64,000 bases of DNA from Propionispora vibrioides (GTDB lineage Bacteria; Bacillota; Negativicutes; Propionisporales; Propionisporaceae). The translations under genes and the position numbers were made by a program. Position 1 is the stretch's first letter, and each line of letters opens with the position of its first letter. Shown in pieces: positions 1 through 8,270 of this stretch. The notes under the pieces were generated by a model. The model searched no databases, was not told the DNA's origin, and was given only the letters and a program-made list of their open reading frames with translations. The stretch is taken from NCBI RefSeq assembly GCF_900110485.1, contig NZ_FODY01000004.1, forward strand, positions 124,001-188,000, given 5' to 3'.

Positions 1-1673
1 AAATAACCAATTCCGTCTTGAAGATATCTTTCAAAGGTTTTCCGATATTGGTCTTCACTCAATCCATCAACTAGCAATGCACAGCGAGCTATAGTTTTGC
101 CTAGCTTATACTCCTGTATGCTTACCGAATCAGTATATTTAAGCAAATAGCGATATAATACTTCCCCTAGATCATCGTATTGCTTATCAATATATTCCAA
201 GGCACAAGTAAGCCATATTTCCTTATAATCTTTTATACTTTTTTCCAGAGGATAGTGCCATTTTAATAAATAATACAAAATTCCACTGCAATACACAGGC
301 AATGTGTCCAGAGTAATCATTGATGCCGCTTGCTGCGTCTTTTCTGTAATATATCCCTCATGGTCCTCGATGATCAAATCACATAGTAAGCCATATTCCT
401 GCCCAATATTCTGAAACGCCTTGGCTATGCCCAATTTTGCCTGTTCTTCACCTATTTCATTTAACTGCTTCATCAATTGGTCCAGAAAGCCATTCTTCTC
501 TTCTTCCGCAATCCAAAGGTCATAATGCGACCGCACCCCTTCATAATTATGCACTGCAAGGTATAGATAAGTAATATCTGATATATTTCTTTTTACAAGT
601 TGCACATCTGTCAACTTTTCAACACAGTCTATCGCTTTTTGATAATCCTGCCGCTCTTTATATAAACGTAGTAAATTACTATACACAATCTGCTGGCATC
701 CCAATGTATATTCAATAATCGTAACATCTTTCTCTGATTGTTTTTCTCTTTCTATCAACAGATCAAGATATTTCTCATAATAAGCAATAGCCTCATTATG
801 ATTATTTAAAAGAGCCTGCGATTCTGCATAATAATAATAAACATCTAAATAGCCGTCTTTAATTGATAATGCTTCCCGACAAACTTCCGCGACTTTTTCA
901 TATAGACTTTCATGTTGATAAACCAGAATTAAATGCAAAAGAACAAACATATAGTTTGGTGTTCGTTTTTCTGGCAGTAGAGAATATGCCTTTTCCGCAT
1001 ATTCTATCGCTTCCTTATAATCGTTGTGCATAGCATAGGTAACAGATAATTGTGTCCAATAGTAAATATTTTCGGGATCCTTTTCAAGTTCTTGCTTTAA
1101 TATTGCGCCGGTCCGCAAGAACTTCCGTTCCATTAGTTCTTTATCGGTTGCCACATAACCATAATGAAGTAAATACACCTCCGGCATGGCCAACGCCTCT
1201 CCCTTAAACTTAGCCTGGTTATGTATGGCTCCCTCAAAATGAAAATATTTATCATTTTTAAACATCCGGAAGCCTACCATGGTAGAATACGCATGGGGAT
1301 CTTCCGTATTTACTATATTTTTGGTGGTAAATGCGACAGTAGCATATTGATTGCGCTTTGGTGATTTTAAGAAATCAATTAAAGGCTGATAATTATGCAA
1401 TTCCTCATCTGCATCTATAATTAAGATCCATTCACTTTTACTGTATTTTATGGTTATGTTACGCATCTCAGAGAAGTTGTTCTGCCAAGGGTGGAAATAT
1501 ACCTGATCTGTAAATCTCTTAGCAATTTCCACTGTACTATCTTCCGACCCTGTATCTACAACAATCAGTTCCGAAGGAAAAGCATCACGCATAGGCTGGA
1601 GACTTTTTAAGCAGCGTTCCAGATTTTTTTCTTCATTTTTTACCATCATACATATACTAAGTCTTGGTTTCAT
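1..1673 (-). CDS. Family 2 glycosyltransferase with C-terminal TPR repeats (partial)
   Basis: The frame starts at ATG 1673 behind a GGGAGG Shine-Dalgarno and is open to the window edge, so the C-terminus is missing (about 557 codons seen). The N-terminus MKPRLSICMMVKNEEKNLER is the GT-A opening of the SunS/WaaE-like family 2 group. It is followed by ELIVVDTGSEDST and, near residue 90, the acidic nucleotide-sugar/metal motif LIIDADEE. From about residue 190 onward the protein is helical with TPR-like repeats (for example YYWTQLSVTYAMHNDYKEAI). Enzymes of this build glycosylate proteins or surface glycans in the cytoplasm. It lies directly downstream of flagellin on the same strand, separated by the flagellin terminator, so flagellin glycosylation is a reasonable but unproven role. 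Family call is firm; acceptor is inference. Confidence 0.85.
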   Translation of the reverse strand, partial: MKPRLSICMMVKNEEKNLERCLKSLQPMRDAFPSELIVVDTGSEDSTVEIAKRFTDQVYFHPWQNNFSEMRNITIKYSKSEWILIIDADEELHNYQPLIDFLKSPKRNQYATVAFTTKNIVNTEDPHAYSTMVGFRMFKNDKYFHFEGAIHNQAKFKGEALAMPEVYLLHYGYVATDKELMERKFLRTGAILKQELEKDPENIYYWTQLSVTYAMHNDYKEAIEYAEKAYSLLPEKRTPNYMFVLLHLILVYQHESLYEKVAEVCREALSIKDGYLDVYYYYAESQALLNNHNEAIAYYEKYLDLLIEREKQSEKDVTIIEYTLGCQQIVYSNLLRLYKERQDYQKAIDCVEKLTDVQLVKRNISDITYLYLAVHNYEGVRSHYDLWIAEEEKNGFLDQLMKQLNEIGEEQAKLGIAKAFQNIGQEYGLLCDLIIEDHEGYITEKTQQAASMITLDTLPVYCSGILYYLLKWHYPLEKSIKDYKEIWLTCALEYIDKQYDDLGEVLYRYLLKYTDSVSIQEYKLGKTIARCALLVDGLSEDQYRKTFERYLQDGIGY

Positions 1674-1772
1674 CAGTAAAGCCTCCCAATTAAACGTGAA
1701 TTGATAATAGCCTTTATACAAAACTACTATATAATTCTCTATACAGACTACAATCCCTTTGCTATCAGATTT

Positions 1773-1807
1773 AAAAAGAGACTCTGGAAGTTTCCAGAGT
1801 CTCTTTT
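1773..1807 (-). terminator. Rho-independent terminator of the flagellin gene
   Basis: A perfect 16-bp stem (1774-1789 with 1792-1807) has an AT-flanked end, so the minus-strand transcript ends in a U-run. It begins 14 bases past the flagellin stop codon. The stem is symmetric, but no plus-strand gene approaches it. Confidence 0.9.
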
Positions 1808-1820
1808 AAGTTGTAACTTC

Positions 1821-3302
1821 TTAACCTTGCAGCAATTGAAGAACTGATTGCGGTTGTTGATTGGCTTTAGCCAGCATGGCCGTAGCAGCCTGTTGCAGGA
1901 TGTTGTTTTTCTGATAAGTCATCATTTCGGAAGACATATCTACATCGCGGATACGAGCTTCGGATGCAGTAATGTTTTCATTTGAAGTATTCAAGTTGTC
2001 AATCGTATTGGTTAAGCGATTCTGATAAGCACCAAGCTGTGAACGCTGTGCCGATACCGTATTGATTGCTTTATCAATTGCAGTAATTGCCTTGTTGGCA
2101 TTATCCTGAGTACTAACATTAATACCGGCAACTACATTAGCATTAGCCGCTACATTTTTGTTATTTAGAATAGCAGCAGTTGAAACCGTTGACTTAGACA
2201 CAAAAGAAGCAGTCGAAGCCGTTGCACCCAGCTTGCTATAATCAAAGGACAAAGATACTGTCTGATCCAAATTGCTATCGCCAACAGCAGCAGCCGTATC
2301 TCCCTTATGAACAGTTACTGTTGAACCGACATTTGAGGTTCCCTGCATAAGTTGGAGAGTTGTCTGCGCAGCTTTAACACTAAAGCTATAAGTATCGCCA
2401 GCCGTAATTGTACCTGCGGCAAACTTCAAGTTAATACCATCAACTTTCACACCGGATGTAAACGTTCCATTCACCGTCGTCCAGCTTGTACCATTATCCG
2501 TTGAGTAAGTAATACTGTTAACCGCAGTACCTGCTGTATTAACGCTCGCAACTTTCACTAAGTAGTTTGCATCCGTTGTTCCAGAATAGCTGGTAACCGA
2601 GCTAATTTGTAAAGATGCGGCAGCAACAGACGCTGAATTTTTATATGTTTGCGATTTTGCAACACTTAAAGTAGCAGCAGTCTGACTAACAACCTTAACA
2701 GTATAAGAAGTTTTATCAGTTAAGCTTCTGGACACACTAGAAATGTTTAATCCAGTAGTTCCAGCTTTAACGGAAGCAGCCGTAATAATGTTGCTAGCTA
2801 CGCCCAATGTTTGCGCATCCATAGCACTAACTGAAACATCAATATTTTGGTTAGCATTGGCACCGATATGGAAAGTGTCACTCAAGCCACCAGCAAGTAG
2901 GTTCTGGGTATTGAACTCGGTCGTATTGGAGATACGACTGATTTCTTTAGCCAACTGATCCACTTCGGACTGGATTTTCTGACGGTCATCGGAAGTGTTG
3001 GTATCGGAAGCCGATTGTACTGCCAGTTCTCTCATTCTTTGCAGAATGCTATGAGTCTGGTCCAAACCGCCTTCTGCCGTTTGCAGTAAGGAAATGCCGT
3101 CCTGTGCATTGGAAGAAGCCTGTTTCAAACCGCTGATCTGGCCTCTCATTTTTTCCGAGATAGCAAGACCTGCAGCGTCATCGGAAGCACCGTTGATGCG
3201 GTAACCGGTGGACAGTTTCTGCAAGGATTTGCTGGTTGCCTGGGTATTCTTGCCCAATGCGTTTAACGTATTGATAGCGGAAAGATTGTGATTGATAATC
3301 AT
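1821..3302 (-). CDS. fliC: Flagellin, filament subunit
   Basis: A 493-residue flagellin. The N-terminal D0/D1 region (residues 1 to about 140) has the canonical MIINHNLSAINT start, the LSTGYRINGASDDAAGLAIS block and the RMRELAVQ helix. The C-terminal D1/D0 region (from about 400) has the RSQLGAYQNRL block and ends in QQPQSVLQLLQG. Between them lies a Ser/Thr/Ala-rich surface domain of about 260 residues that includes a module (about 235-312) with the core YSTDNGTSW. The same module occurs in FlgL and FlgK in this window. Start chosen at the ATG preceded by an AGGGAGGA Shine-Dalgarno. The leader carries a sigma-28-like promoter and two CsrA-type sites, so expression is probably late-class and translationally repressed by CsrA. 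It is the last gene of the flagellar run and has its own terminator. Confidence 0.98.
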   Translation of the reverse strand: MIINHNLSAINTLNALGKNTQATSKSLQKLSTGYRINGASDDAAGLAISEKMRGQISGLKQASSNAQDGISLLQTAEGGLDQTHSILQRMRELAVQSASDTNTSDDRQKIQSEVDQLAKEISRISNTTEFNTQNLLAGGLSDTFHIGANANQNIDVSVSAMDAQTLGVASNIITAASVKAGTTGLNISSVSRSLTDKTSYTVKVVSQTAATLSVAKSQTYKNSASVAAASLQISSVTSYSGTTDANYLVKVASVNTAGTAVNSITYSTDNGTSWTTVNGTFTSGVKVDGINLKFAAGTITAGDTYSFSVKAAQTTLQLMQGTSNVGSTVTVHKGDTAAAVGDSNLDQTVSLSFDYSKLGATASTASFVSKSTVSTAAILNNKNVAANANVVAGINVSTQDNANKAITAIDKAINTVSAQRSQLGAYQNRLTNTIDNLNTSNENITASEARIRDVDMSSEMMTYQKNNILQQAATAMLAKANQQPQSVLQLLQG

Positions 3303-3310
3303 GTTGATAT

Positions 3311-3350
3311 TCCTCCCTGATTTTTTATACTTTGGGCATCCATGCCCAAA
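3311..3350 (-). promoter_or_regulatory. Predicted CsrA-binding region in flagellin mRNA leader
   Basis: Two GGA motifs are seen in the leader. The first lies in the Shine-Dalgarno AGGGAGGA (3311-3318). The second is in the loop of a perfect 9-bp hairpin (3331-3339 with 3342-3350), where the RNA reads GGGCAUGGAUGCCC with GGA at the apex. In Bacillus subtilis, CsrA blocks hag translation by bridging an upstream hairpin site and the Shine-Dalgarno site, and FliW relieves this. Both proteins are encoded at 6956-7650. Binding here is inferred, not shown. Confidence 0.75.
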
Positions 3351-3360
3351 CTTTTACTAA

Positions 3361-3400
3361 GCATTCTCTAGCCACCCCGGCCGGCTGTGTTAGAGAATGC
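3361..3400 (-). other. 5'-proximal stem-loop of the flagellin leader
   Basis: A 10-bp perfect inverted repeat (GCATTCTCTA, 3361-3370, with 3391-3400) encloses a GC-rich 20-base loop that can form a further AGCC/GGCU stem. It sits just downstream of the predicted transcription start. Such 5' stems often stabilise long-lived flagellin mRNA; that role is inferred. Confidence 0.5.
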
Positions 3401-3412
3401 ATTGGTAACCCT

Positions 3413-3446
3413 ATTATAATTATCGTAATACTTATCCAGGATATTA
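3413..3446 (-). promoter_or_regulatory. Putative sigma-28 (FliA/SigD-type) promoter of flagellin
   Basis: Reading the minus strand, TAAT (3446-3443), 15 bases, then TACGATAA (3427-3420) matches the consensus TAAA-N15-GCCGATAA at 3 of 4 and 6 of 8 positions with exact spacing. The start would fall near 3413 and give a leader of about 110 bases. A palindromic ATTATAAT at 3413-3420 could also serve as a sigma-A -10, but no good -35 lies 17 bases before it. Confidence 0.55.
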
Positions 3447-3499
3447 ATAGGTAAAATGAAAAAATTTGTAGTTTCTTTGAAAAATTTGCCGGATACTGT

Positions 3500-3835
3500 T
3501 TATGTATTCCGATTCAGAAACGTACCGGTAACACTCACCATACCTTCATATGCATTAGAAATGTTTTCCCGTTTCCGCAAGCCATTAAAAACCATTTGAA
3601 ATGACATCATCATAGCTTGATTGGCTTGCTGTATATTACACAACAAAGCTCGCCCCTCAGTGGAAACGTAAAAGGGATGGTCTTCTTTTGCTGCTTGTAT
3701 TTCCTTTTGTATAGCCTCACGCTGATCCAATAGAGACAAAAACATATCCAGCTCATTTTTTTGCAGAAACTTCTTCATCTCTTCAGTTAAAAACAAGTAA
3801 TCCTGCCATTTAACCTGCAGTGCAGCATCGTTCAT
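3500..3835 (-). CDS. FliT-like flagellar export chaperone (hypothetical)
   Basis: A 111-residue, mostly helical, charged protein directly after fliS (one base between the fliS stop and this ATG). Size, position fliD-fliS-X and amphipathic helices fit the FliT group of FliD/export chaperones, but sequence conservation in that group is low and no diagnostic motif is visible. FliT-type proteins hold the filament cap protein FliD in the cytoplasm until export. It is probably cotranscribed and translationally coupled with fliS. Gene call is sure; function is from context. Confidence 0.75.
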   Translation of the reverse strand: MNDAALQVKWQDYLFLTEEMKKFLQKNELDMFLSLLDQREAIQKEIQAAKEDHPFYVSTEGRALLCNIQQANQAMMMSFQMVFNGLRKRENISNAYEGMVSVTGTFLNRNT

Positions 3836-3836
3836 T

Positions 3837-4229
3837 TTACTTGCCCACTGCTTTCGCCTGCCGCACCTGTTTGATAACCTCTACCCAGGTATCGCGAAAT
3901 TCAGTTAACAATTTCTTGGCTTCTTCTAACTGTACTACATCTTTTTGTATATTCCCCTGAATTAGCCGGTAGAGAATATACTCCTCCAGCCGCAGCCAGT
4001 CATGGGAAATATCATATTGTGTATCGGTGGAAGACATCAATTCCTTTACGATATCCTGGGCCCGCATATTCTTCTTATGGGCCCGTTCCATATCCTTTTG
4101 TCCAATCGCCTGAATGCTCTCAGTAACAAACCGGATGGCGCCGTTGTACAACATCAAAGTCAGTTCTTCCGGTGATGCCGTCATAATTTGTTGCTGCTTG
4201 TATACATTAGCCATATTGGCTGCATTCAT
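3837..4229 (-). CDS. fliS: Flagellin export chaperone FliS
   Basis: A 130-residue protein of the usual FliS length. The N-terminal ANVYKQQQIMTASPEELTLM segment is followed by LYNGAIRF, the typical FliS signature, and the helical bundle continues to the end. FliS binds the C-terminal D0 helix of flagellin in the cytoplasm, prevents premature polymerisation and delivers it to the export gate. An AAGGGGG Shine-Dalgarno precedes ATG 4229. It lies 43 bases downstream of fliD and almost abuts the fliT-like gene. Confidence 0.96.
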   Translation of the reverse strand: MNAANMANVYKQQQIMTASPEELTLMLYNGAIRFVTESIQAIGQKDMERAHKKNMRAQDIVKELMSSTDTQYDISHDWLRLEEYILYRLIQGNIQKDVVQLEEAKKLLTEFRDTWVEVIKQVRQAKAVGK

Positions 4230-4272
4230 GCCTAAAGCCCCCTTACTTCCTATTCCTCAAAAGTTCCTTGTA

Positions 4273-6468
4273 TTAGCTATTTCCTAACAAAGAAGATAAA
4301 TAGCTAGTTTGTTGGCTCAATTTGCTCAGTGCTTCTTCCATAGCATTAAACTGGGAATAGTACTGATTCTCCTGAGCAACCAACTTTTTATTCAGCGTTG
4401 TCATATTCGTTGTTAATTCTTTATTTTGTTTCCCCAATACACTGGTGGTGTCATTCGTTAAAGTTGTTGCTGTACTAGCTCCAGCCTGATCAACAATTTT
4501 CGAGCTGGCATCCTTTAAAATATTACTCAACCGGACAGCAATCCCGTTCTCGTTGGTGTTTGTCCCGGTGGTTCCAAAGATTTTATACACCACATCAGGA
4601 TCCTCTTCAAGGGCAGAGCGCAACGTATCTTCATCGACATACAGTTTCCCGTTCTCCGTCCAGTCCACCCCTGTGGCAATGCCAATACTGGCGGCACTGG
4701 TGTACTTGCCAGTCAGCCCAGAAACAGAAGCAGTAAACGCACTCCGCATGGATTCCGCCATCGGTTTAAGAATAGAGTCATTGTGCAGCAGACCGGTCTT
4801 GGCTTTTGTCGTCCAGGCCGAGATGTCCTCGTCGCTCATGGCCTTTTTCTGATCATCCGTTAACGGCTGATAGTCGGAATCATAATCCTCGCTAACTTTG
4901 GTATTGACCGAACTTAAGAGGGTATTATAGTCATCAATGAAGGTCTTAACACTGCTGATAATCTTGTCAACATCGTTGGCGATGCTCACAGTCGAGCTGC
5001 CGGTCCCTAACAAATTATAGGTAACATTGGCTACGGTAAACTTATTGGTAGACTGGGTGATCGCCACACCGTCAAGGACAGCCTGAGCGTCCTGCCCGCT
5101 CTGATTGACCAGCTTCAATGCATTCGTCATAAAGCTAAGGGCACCCGAATCGCTGCCGGATAAATCCAGTTGTTTATCACCGCTGTATGATTTGAGAGTA
5201 AACTTGCCATGTTCAAAGCTGGCAACAGCCATCTGTTTGCCGTCAGCACCGGTGAGAGAGTTAATCTGACTTAAGAAACTCTCCATCGTCGTGCTAGTTG
5301 CATCGATCGTCAGTGCCTTAGTAGTCGTACCATCAGAAACATTCAGTGTAAAGGTACTCGGCCAGCCTAATGTACTGCTCAACATAGCTTTTTGATTAAA
5401 ACCCACTGTTTCACTGCTGACAACACCGGTTTCTGTAATCGGCGTCGAAGCGTCAACACTTCCCAGCTTCAACTGGTTCTGCAAGAAGCTGATGGCCGCT
5501 GGGTCGCTGCCGGCCAGGCTGACCGGCGTAGAAGTCAACGCCTTTATGGAAAAATTGCCATTGGCATCCAAACCGGCGCTTACCGCTTGATTGCCGGAGC
5601 TGTCCTTTATGTTATTGATCTGCGTCACAATATCATTGAGTGACGTCTTGGTCGTATCCACCTGAATATTGGCCACAGCTGTACCCACACTGACTTTTAA
5701 GGTAAAGCTGCCGGCCAGTCCGCTAAACTGTCCGGCCAACGCTGCCGTATCAGAAAACCCTACCGTTCCGGCGCTGCTGACTCCGGCATTGGTAATATTA
5801 GAGACTGCGCTTAGTTTCAGATTATTGGTAATAAAGTTCAATCCCTGCTGACTGCTGCCGCTAAAATCAATCGCCGCACTGGATCCTGTAGCATTGGTAT
5901 ACAGAAAAAACCGGTCCTGGGTAGCATCATAGGTGGCGGTAACTCCCGCGTCGGCCTTATTGATAGAGCTGACCAGGTCATTAATGCTCTGCGAGGAATT
6001 GACCGTAATCGACTTACCATTAATGGTAACGCCAAAGCTGCCGCTAACACCAAACTGCGAAGCCAGCGTGCTTTTACTGTTCCCTGTAGTGATTTTGGCC
6101 GTGCTGCTCTGGGTTACACCACTGGCCAGCTGCGTGACTTTGATGCTGTGGTTTACATTTACCGCATCCCCGGTCGCCGTAACCGATGCCACAGAACTGT
6201 TGCTGGAAGTCACCGACTTCGCCGCCAGAGTGCTTTTCATCTGAAAGTTAAACACTTTCTGATTCCGAAAGGTATCAATACTGGTCGCCAACGTATTATA
6301 GGCTTCCTTTTTCCAGCCCAAAATGGTTTGCTTCTGCCCCATTTTTGTATACGGCTGGCGGGCCGCCGTCATTAACTTTTCCACCATGGAATCGACATCG
6401 ATCCCTGAACCGCTGAGACCGTAAGTACGTGTTACGCTACTGCTCGTTCCACTTACACTGCTTGACAT
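4273..6468 (-). CDS. fliD: Flagellar filament cap protein FliD
   Basis: About 731 residues, long for FliD. Start taken at ATG 6468 because AGGAGGT lies 7 bases before it; an upstream in-frame GTG (6477) abuts that site. The N-terminal D0 carries TYGLSGSGIDVDSMVEKLM and the ILGWKKEAYNTL block. The C-terminal part has the coiled-coil QENQYYSQFNAMEEALSKL segment. The middle holds three repeats of about 110 residues, each with a flagellin-IN-like beta segment (for example SFTLKVSVGTAVANIQVDTT) ending in a SLAGSD/DLSGSD-like turn, and this explains the length. FliD caps the filament and folds incoming flagellin. Cotranscribed with flaG upstream and fliS downstream. Confidence 0.96.
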   Translation of the reverse strand: MSSSVSGTSSSVTRTYGLSGSGIDVDSMVEKLMTAARQPYTKMGQKQTILGWKKEAYNTLATSIDTFRNQKVFNFQMKSTLAAKSVTSSNSSVASVTATGDAVNVNHSIKVTQLASGVTQSSTAKITTGNSKSTLASQFGVSGSFGVTINGKSITVNSSQSINDLVSSINKADAGVTATYDATQDRFFLYTNATGSSAAIDFSGSSQQGLNFITNNLKLSAVSNITNAGVSSAGTVGFSDTAALAGQFSGLAGSFTLKVSVGTAVANIQVDTTKTSLNDIVTQINNIKDSSGNQAVSAGLDANGNFSIKALTSTPVSLAGSDPAAISFLQNQLKLGSVDASTPITETGVVSSETVGFNQKAMLSSTLGWPSTFTLNVSDGTTTKALTIDATSTTMESFLSQINSLTGADGKQMAVASFEHGKFTLKSYSGDKQLDLSGSDSGALSFMTNALKLVNQSGQDAQAVLDGVAITQSTNKFTVANVTYNLLGTGSSTVSIANDVDKIISSVKTFIDDYNTLLSSVNTKVSEDYDSDYQPLTDDQKKAMSDEDISAWTTKAKTGLLHNDSILKPMAESMRSAFTASVSGLTGKYTSAASIGIATGVDWTENGKLYVDEDTLRSALEEDPDVVYKIFGTTGTNTNENGIAVRLSNILKDASSKIVDQAGASTATTLTNDTTSVLGKQNKELTTNMTTLNKKLVAQENQYYSQFNAMEEALSKLSQQTSYLSSLLGNS

Positions 6469-6501
6469 AACTTGCACCTCCTTGTATAAAAAGCCGTTTG
6501 T

Positions 6502-6909
6502 TTAGGCTTTTTTATCCAGAAAAGCACCCACCAGATCGCGAATCTTGGCCAACGTATCTAATAATTCCTTGGGCGGCGCTTCCCTGAGTACTTTATTTGT
6601 TTTAAGATCTACTACCTGCACCATCAACTGATCGGTTTTCTGGTGCAGCACAAACCGCAGATCCGTATTGATGGACTGCATGAAGTCGTTAAGGCCATCA
6701 GTAATTTCTTCCACGTTTTTTTTACTCAACCGGTCCTTGTTCTCGTCCCTGTTTGCAGCCTGTTCATTATTTGCCGCATCAGAACTGCTCACGGCGGCGA
6801 CTGCCCTGTCCAGTGTTTTTATCGTTGTAGTCACATCCTGCTGCATATTCACCATAGGCCGAACAGCCGTTGCTACAGCTGCCGCTGACGAATATCCCTT
6901 AACATCCAT
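6502..6909 (-). CDS. flaG: FlaG family flagellar protein
   Basis: About 135 residues. ATG 6909 is preferred to 6918 because GGGAGGAG lies 9 bases before it. The C-terminal half (from about residue 70) is the FlaG domain: NDFMQSINTDLRFVLHQKTD, then a conserved VVDLKTNKVLREAPPKELL block. The N-terminal half is low-complexity Ala/Asp-rich. FlaG proteins are linked to control of filament length in other bacteria, with no known enzymatic function. Position csrA-flaG-fliD is the usual Firmicute order. Confidence 0.93.
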   Translation of the reverse strand: MDVKGYSSAAAVATAVRPMVNMQQDVTTTIKTLDRAVAAVSSSDAANNEQAANRDENKDRLSKKNVEEITDGLNDFMQSINTDLRFVLHQKTDQLMVQVVDLKTNKVLREAPPKELLDTLAKIRDLVGAFLDKKA

Positions 6910-6955
6910 GATCGACATCTCCTCCCATTTAGCCCTTACTCACTCCGCATAACAG

Positions 6956-7189
6956 TTAGCCCTTTACCTGCATATCCTTAAGCACATCCATGATTTCAGT
7001 CTTAGCCGGCACGGCTGCCTGCTGATTTTCAAGGACGATGGAATCATAGATTTCACCCCGGTATATTTTCACATCCTTGGGAGCATCGACACCAATTCTG
7101 ATATTGTCCCCCTTGATGTCTACAATGGTAATCACAATATTATCACCAATGACAATCCGTTCCCCCGCCTTGCGTGTGAGAGCCAGCAT
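6956..7189 (-). CDS. csrA: Carbon storage regulator CsrA
   Basis: A 77-residue RNA-binding dimer with the MLALTRKAGERIVIGDNI start, the IRIGVDAPKDVKIYR core and a C-terminal extension of about 20 residues typical of Gram-positive-type CsrA. It recognises GGA in hairpin loops and blocks ribosome binding. The obvious target in this window is the flagellin leader at 3311-3350. AGGAGA precedes the ATG, and it lies 2 bases after fliW, whose product sequesters it, so the antagonists are co-produced. Confidence 0.97.
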   Translation of the reverse strand: MLALTRKAGERIVIGDNIVITIVDIKGDNIRIGVDAPKDVKIYRGEIYDSIVLENQQAAVPAKTEIMDVLKDMQVKG

Positions 7190-7191
7190 AC

Positions 7192-7650
7192 TTATTCACT
7201 CTCCTTGCCGGGTTGCTTGGCAAATCCGTTCGGAAAGAGCCGATGGCGGGTAGTGTATTTGGTTTTTTCCAGCACCACCTGGATCGCCTTTCTGGCCTGA
7301 CAGTTGATCACTACCGGCGCCAGCAGATTGGCCGTCATTTCCTCCGGACTGTCGGGAACGCTGACAATATTCATGATCTGCGGTGGATTCTCCTCACTGC
7401 AGCCCAGCTCCTGAACAAGCTCGTCCGGCAATTCAAATTCATAATCCTGAAAAAAAGGAAAAGGTTCCACAATAATAAAAGTCAAATCAGGTTCAGTTAC
7501 TGATTGCAAAAATGTAAACGGATTATTCTCTTGGTGAGGAAGATAAGCAAACTCCCTTTCCTCCGCAAAACCGGGCAATCCATGCGGAAAGCGAAGGACT
7601 TGTTCCTCGGAAAGCTCCATATCACCTAACCGGGTAGAACGAACCAGCAT
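7192..7650 (-). CDS. fliW: Flagellar assembly factor FliW
   Basis: About 152 residues from ATG 7650, which follows a GAGGTG Shine-Dalgarno; a longer frame reaching 7716 would overlap the upstream gene and adds unconserved residues. It has the family blocks RFPHGLPGFAEEREFAYLP and the LTFIIVEPFPFF segment. FliW binds either flagellin or CsrA. When flagellin has been exported, freed FliW takes up CsrA non-competitively and flagellin translation resumes. The fliW-csrA pair and the flagellin leader make a closed circuit here. Confidence 0.95.
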   Translation of the reverse strand: MLVRSTRLGDMELSEEQVLRFPHGLPGFAEEREFAYLPHQENNPFTFLQSVTEPDLTFIIVEPFPFFQDYEFELPDELVQELGCSEENPPQIMNIVSVPDSPEEMTANLLAPVVINCQARKAIQVVLEKTKYTTRHRLFPNGFAKQPGKESE

Positions 7651-7675
7651 ATAACTACACCTCACGTAATTTCTG

Positions 7676-8236
7676 TTATACTTCCATATCAACGCTGCTA
7701 TCGCTAACCTGCACATGCACCTGCGGGTACTGCAGCATTGTCAAATTCACACTGCCCCGTTCCAGTTCACTGTCGAAGGTGCCGTCAACAAACCGGATAG
7801 AAAGTTGCCCCGGCTCTACCTTGATCTTGGCTTCACGGGGAGTATACCGGATATCCGGTGAAGCAACCGGAGCCAAACCAAGATTCGATATCGGTGTTTT
7901 TATCGCTTCTTTAGCTAACTGCACCAACGGCTTCCCTTTATGTTCAATTTTATTCAGCATAATACCTTCCCGGGCAATCTTACCGATAAAATCCTGCAAA
8001 GCTCGCATGCCCTTTTGGGCATTTTCCCGGTCAAAATCCATAAAGTTTCTGTCGCCCCGTGAATAATTGCTGGGATACTGGTCAATCGACAGTTCACCCG
8101 GCGGCTGGCTGATGTCCAGTTTCACCGGCTCAGAGGAAATCCTGACTTGCACATCCGTAATTCTCATTTTCAAAAACGGATCCTGGATATCTAGCCGCGC
8201 CATGGCATTTTGCTGTAAAATTTTGAGTTGAAGCAT
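7676..8236 (-). CDS. DUF6470 (YviE-like) flagellar-locus protein
   Basis: A 186-residue protein between flgL and fliW, the exact place of yviE in Bacillus. It has no signal peptide or membrane segment. It starts MLQLKILQQNAMARLDIQ, has an IRYTPREAKIKVEPGQLSI beta segment in the middle and a beta-rich end (VHVQVSDSSVDMEV). GAGGAAG precedes the ATG. The function is unknown; conserved position suggests a part in late flagellar assembly or regulation. Confidence 0.9.
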   Translation of the reverse strand: MLQLKILQQNAMARLDIQDPFLKMRITDVQVRISSEPVKLDISQPPGELSIDQYPSNYSRGDRNFMDFDRENAQKGMRALQDFIGKIAREGIMLNKIEHKGKPLVQLAKEAIKTPISNLGLAPVASPDIRYTPREAKIKVEPGQLSIRFVDGTFDSELERGSVNLTMLQYPQVHVQVSDSSVDMEV

Positions 8237-8270
8237 ATAAAATCAACTTCCTCTCTCCATGACACCTTGA

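Noticed and set aside
4553-6375. Plus-strand frames opposite fliD
   Set aside because: They follow the repeat structure of the fliD coding strand and have no independent support.
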